The position numbers and the translations under genes were made by a program. The notes under the pieces were generated by a model, which saw only the letters and a list, made by a program, of their open reading frames with translations, was not told where the DNA came from and made no database searches. Below are positions 19,138 through 23,380 of a DNA stretch of 23,380 nt, piece after piece. Source of the stretch: Mesaphorura yosii (Eukaryota; Arthropoda; Collembola; Poduromorpha; Tullbergiidae). The stretch lies in the NCBI GenBank assembly GCA_009869945.1, contig WIXG01000749.1:1-23380 (forward strand), read 5' to 3'. How positions within the stretch are numbered: position 1 is the stretch's first letter; every line of letters begins with the position of its first letter.

Positions 19138-19596
19138 ATGGCTGCAGGACCAGCCGATGCTTTCTCCTCCACGCCACGTGGATTCAGCTGCTACGACCGG
19201 GAGCTCATCACCGCGGCGGCTGACAACCTGTGGTCCTCGAGCGTCGTTGCCGCGACAGCGTCAACTGGCGCCTCGTGGGTCGATGACGTCGTTGACAACA
19301 CTGGACCATCGATAAGTAGCAGCAGCGGCGGCAGTGGCGGGGCCAGCTCGTCCCAGTCGCATCATTCCAGTGGAGGCGGCAGTGGTGGCGGTGGCGGGCA
19401 CGCTAGTGTCACGAGCAAAAGCAGTACCGGGAGCACGGGCAGTTCCAGCCACAGCCTCGGCCACCACACGTCGCCGTCCAGCCCGACGAGCAGCAGCAAC
19501 GACTCACTCGAGAAACGCGTCCTCGAGCTGCGGCGGAAGTTTCACCGAGGACGTCAACTTCAGATTAAGCATCTTCCACGAGAAGTCACTGAAGAG
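19138..19596 (+). CDS. First coding exon of a Raver-like (ribonucleoprotein PTB-binding) RNA-binding protein, partial
   Basis: The start context GACAATGG fits the arthropod Kozak pattern. The exon holds 153 codons in phase 0 and ends at GAG|GTTAGC, a plausible donor. Residues 1-60 are mixed sequence (CYDRELI, WVDDVVDN). About 60-118 are Ser/Gly/His/Thr-rich low complexity. The last 35 residues, beginning NDSLEKRVLELRRKFHRGRQ, lead into LQIKHLPREVTEE, which looks like beta-1 and the LP turn of an RRM. In Raver proteins a similar basic helix (LE......RR.F..RR) stands directly before RRM1 with (I/L).I..LP..VT; that match from memory of the family is my basis for the name. Raver proteins have three RRMs and bind PTB and vinculin. 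The other exons lie beyond the window. Without the rest of the RRMs the family call is provisional; coding status is more certain. Confidence 0.6.
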
Positions 19597-22500
19597 GTTA
19601 GCCGACTCTCAATTTGTCATTTAGCCGAGCTGACTCGACTCGACACGCGCTTTCACTCTATAATTATTTCTCAAAACTTTCACATGGCTTTTAGCAAACT
19701 TTTGTCATCACACAACTTTCCCCGTCTTCATCGCCATCATCGTCACAGCAGCACCATTCTGGCACTAATTAACAAACAGCATGAAAATGAATTTTAATGA
19801 AGCGCTTACACGATGATACATGATTCGGTGATGATTCGGTGATAGCTCATCATCAGCTTCCATCACTTTCGAAGCGTGACAAATGTCTGCGTAAACATAG
19901 ATTTTGGACTGACATTGACGATTGACTTGATTCGACATTTTTTTTCAACATTGGAACAGAAACCTGGCAAATGATTACGTCGCATTGCCAGCATTGCCAT
20001 TATTGAATCTGTGACATTTCGCGATTTAGCACCAATGAAATCAATTCTCACCAGACACATTTGCAGTTTGCACAGCTGCAATTGACATCAGGAAACTGAA
20101 GCCATTCCAACTTGTGCAGGACTCTTGTTCAAACTCGTGTCAGTCGTCGAGTAGCCTGGTCGATGCCAATACTAGTGCAAACGCAAATGCAAACAAGACT
20201 CGGCTCGAGTGAATTTGTTTGAAACGACTTGACCGGAAATCGTCCGTAATTGAATCCGTATGTCAGGAATCTGTCCACGATTGCCGATTGGACAGCAGGT
20301 GGATTGAAGCATTTTAGATTGCAACATGCAATACTTACATGAGAAGTTGAATTCTTGACTCATTGAACACTGCATTTCAACTCTTAACTCTTGCGGCTTC
20401 CATTCCTTTGCCAAGCAGCGCAGTGCTGAGAGATTCGTTCCCCATTGTCTATCAATGTCAATGTCAAATTACGCTCATTTATGTGTTACGTACGTAGTGC
20501 GCTTGTTTGGGAAGGCAGGCGAATTGCATAGAAACCAGAAATAGGCAGACAAATTACTAAACTTGGAAAAAGGAAACGAGAAACAAGGAATGTGAACGCG
20601 TCAAGCTTGTTCGCAAGCGTGTTACGCAATCTGTGTCGCTGAGTTGCGCCGCAATGCAATTCGATAACTGTTTTCTCCCTGTTTGACTCAACCTTTCATA
20701 TTTCTATTTTCTTTGGAATCCCGACAAGTTTTAATAAGGCCACAAGTCAAGCCAAACCAAGTTTATTAGTGGCTTCCTTCCTGTACGTGCCGCACAAGAG
20801 TTCGCATTGCTTAAGAAAGACAATTGAATAGGCTGACCGTCTGTGGCAGTGAAATACGGCGCCTGACAATGTTTTTGTTTTGCAGTTTTGCACTTTGCAG
20901 GCTTCAACTTCCATGCTTGTTCGTACTTCACTTTGTACGCCCGCAGAAACTAGAAACGAAACCAAAACTTGAGTTTTCCAGTTTGCAGGTTTCCTGAAAC
21001 CAATACCCGAAAGTTTATTTCCAAGTTTATTTCTTGAGGTGCGGTTTCAATTCGATTCGAGCTTGTACGCAGTATTCGCATTTGCTATGAAAACTCACTG
21101 GCGTCGGCGCTGAAGAAAGAAGCGAGCTACTTGCAAACGCCAGACCAGAAATGTCATAGACATTCAAAACCGAGTCCGCACACTAACACTCTTACGATGA
21201 TGATGATGACTGAGAAATGCACTGCAAGCCGCGAATATTCTTTTACCTGCCCTGTCGTTCCTTACCCACACGCACGCACTTCACACAAATGCGATCTGAG
21301 TGGAAATTCGACGCCGTTGTCGTCCCATGAATTGAAGAGATCTGATTAAAGTTAAAAAGCTACTCCGATCTCCTCTGATTTGCCCCTCTTGTGTGAAATC
21401 CACTTTTCCAGCCTGCCTGCCTTTCTTCCACATTTCAATATTTTCTATTACATGCGATGGCGAAGCGTAGAGCGAGAGAAATGTCATCGCGGATCAAAAT
21501 AGATTCATTTCATTCCGTCGTGCCAACCAAATGAAAACTTGATTTTCTCTCACGTGGAAACTTTCCGCAGAAGTTGGGAGTCACTCCCAAAAAAAGTAGA
21601 AAAAGCGTAGTGGACTCCTTTCTTAATGCTGTTATAAGTATCTCCGAAAGAAATTACTTCAATCAATGCAAATAAGAACATTTGAAGTATACAACGAAAA
21701 TGATTGCCAGGTTCGAAACTGCAAATAAGATCACCGGAATGAAAGAAAAGGGCAATGCGAAGGGCAAAATAAGTGAGAATGTCAGCTAGTAATTGCGTGA
21801 TTCGAGCTCAACAATTTTCAAACCAGCAATTTTGAAAGGTGAGAGACGCTAAATACATGCACGACCAAACTAGAACAAGAAAAAACGTTGAAAAATCATT
21901 CATACACCTGGTTCCAATCAGAAATCCATTTCAGATCTTTATTTACAGAAATTTGTAAAATATGGAAAACTATGCATAGGTTTTTTGTACGGTAAAAAGC
22001 GTACGTGCACTCCGACGGCATGCGCCAAGTAACAGGCAAATCGCAACCCTACAAATTACGTTTTACCGTTTCTCGGCTGCTGATGCTGATTGTTGGACGT
22101 CAAAGCCACACCAAAACAGCTAAACAGCTTAATGGCAATGCCAACATACGTATTATAAAAATTTAAATTGTAAATTTAGCATCGCAGTGTCGCTTTACGG
22201 TTACCCACGGATTCTGATTCTAATGCAATTTCAACTCGAACCCAGCTTACCGAGCCACTTGCACAAATGAACATTAAATAGCAAATGCAAGCTCGGCGCA
22301 GCGCAGTGCATTCCATTGGAATTGGACCAAAGCAATAATATCAATTGCAATGCAAATCTCTTCTGAATCGGGCGACATGTACGAGATTAGATATTTAAAT
22401 GCACGAGGAGTTCAATAAACGAATTAATTGCCGCGTCGTGTAATGACAACACGACCAAGTAAAGTACGGCTCAGTGCAACGCAGTCGCACTGATCAGTGC

Positions 22501-23380
22501 AGCTGCCGGTGAGGTTGACAAGCAAGTTTTTACACACTTTTTCAGCGAAGCGAATATTAATTAACCAAAATACGGCCTCTGAGATTAAGCAAATGCGAAA
22601 TGCGCACACGGGGTGACAATTCGAAGGAATGAAAAGAATCTTCGGACATTGTGTTGTGCGACCGATCAGATGGTTGCCCAGTGGGTTTGCTTTTCTCGAC
22701 CCGTCCCGTCCCGCCCGTCCGCGTTGATGCTCATAAATCTCTCGGACGCGTTAAATTCCACGGCTAATTCGATCGTAAACTACTGTTAAATTTGTTCAGA
22801 GCGCTGCTGTAGGCGTGCGTGCTAAATTTAAAGCACACGCCACACGCAACAGCCGACTGGCAAACAGGTGTAATAACTTGTCTCAACGGTCAAGCGCTTC
22901 GTTAGCAGAAACACTTTCTGCTTACATACGCGCTTTATTTGCGCTGTTATCCCATTTCTTGTGTGAGTCGTAGGTGGACTCTTGCTGCTGTGATATATTT
23001 GCCACATCGTTTAAATGCCTGGAGATACAGATGCCTGCCTCCTTCTGTCTTGCGTATTCGTCATAAAAAGAATTGTGATTGTTACTACCAGCAGCATGGC
23101 TGTGGCTGTGGCTGGTGCACATGGACAGGCTTTACGCTGGCATGGACCGTCTGCTCGCATATTGCATTATTCGGCCGCTGCCTCTGCCGCTGCAATGCGA
23201 AGGCGAAGGAAAGATGCAAAAATATTTCTCTCATGCTTCGCCTTCGCCTTCTTCACCTCAGTCTCAGTCTTCAGACACGTCTCGCAGTCCGTCGTCCTTT
23301 CCCAGGCAAAAAATGCACTGCACTGCGGCACGGCAACACGTCGCAACGCATCGCGGGGTAGAGAAAACCCTTTAGGCACA
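19597..23380 (+). other. Probable first intron of the Raver-like gene (runs off the window)
   Basis: No continuation of the RRM and no convincing exon is visible in these 3.8 kb. The largest frames (for example 22939-23361) overlap frames on the other strand and are Cys/Arg-rich without a domain. The DNA shows an exact 11-bp tandem duplication (19821-19842), a GAT microsatellite (21195-21209), a CCCGT-rich patch (22699-22722), two exact ATGCAAAT octamers and a 12-bp inverted repeat near the end. Large first introns often hold enhancers; that is inference here. Confidence 0.45.

Noticed and set aside
21710..21720. B-box-like word GGTTCGAAACT, possible tRNA
   Set aside because: No T-arm pairing, no A-box at the right distance and no acceptor stem.
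22939..23361. 140-codon plus-strand frame rich in Cys and Arg
   Set aside because: Overlaps frames in two other phases and derives from GC-rich simple sequence (GCTG, CTTCGC repeats). No recognisable motif.
1..23380. CRISPR arrays, operons, phage or bacterial defence systems
   Set aside because: The window has spliced animal genes and no regularly spaced repeats or prokaryotic gene organisation.

Overview
The window is eukaryotic nuclear DNA, most likely from an arthropod. It has genes split into small exons by mostly 66-95 bp introns, animal protein families, AATAAA poly(A) signals and a decayed Mutator-like (MULE) transposon. Short introns, moderate GC and a large-family-style LRR gene would suit a branchiopod crustacean such as Daphnia, but this is an inference from gene style, not a demonstrated assignment.

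Layout. 1-1956 is non-coding upstream DNA ending in a perfect CRE palindrome (TGACGTCA, 1871-1878). 1957-5297 (+) is a complete ten-exon gene for the metazoan KIAA2013/DUF2152 membrane-protein family, about 616 residues by hand splicing. Its 3' end converges on a minus-strand leucine-rich-repeat (LRR) gene with stop at 5722-5724 and probable start at 13468, eight coding exons, about 503 residues. One LRR intron (7032-9314) holds an antisense, pseudogenised MULE, 7112-9294, with degenerate ~95-bp terminal inverted repeats and a 10-bp target-site duplication (GACTTTAATG). Removing the element and one duplication copy leaves a 90-bp intron, matching its neighbours. The first LRR coding intron (9694-13305, 3.6 kb) contains a tRNA-like, probably SINE-derived, module at about 9848-9922 and little else recognisable.

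13496-19137 is a long non-coding stretch between the divergent LRR gene and a plus-strand gene whose first coding exon lies at 19138-19596. That exon encodes a Ser/Gly/His-rich N-terminus followed by the beginning of an RRM that resembles the Raver (ribonucleoprotein PTB-binding) family. The remaining 3.8 kb to the window end has no further exon I can support and is probably its first intron.

The three host genes are unrelated in function; nothing indicates a coordinated system. The most informative observations are the MULE insertion only a few bases from a splice donor, the tolerated decay of its transposase, two unusual splice-site choices in the LRR gene, and the tRNA-like module. All exon joins were made by eye from splice consensus and reading-frame continuity.
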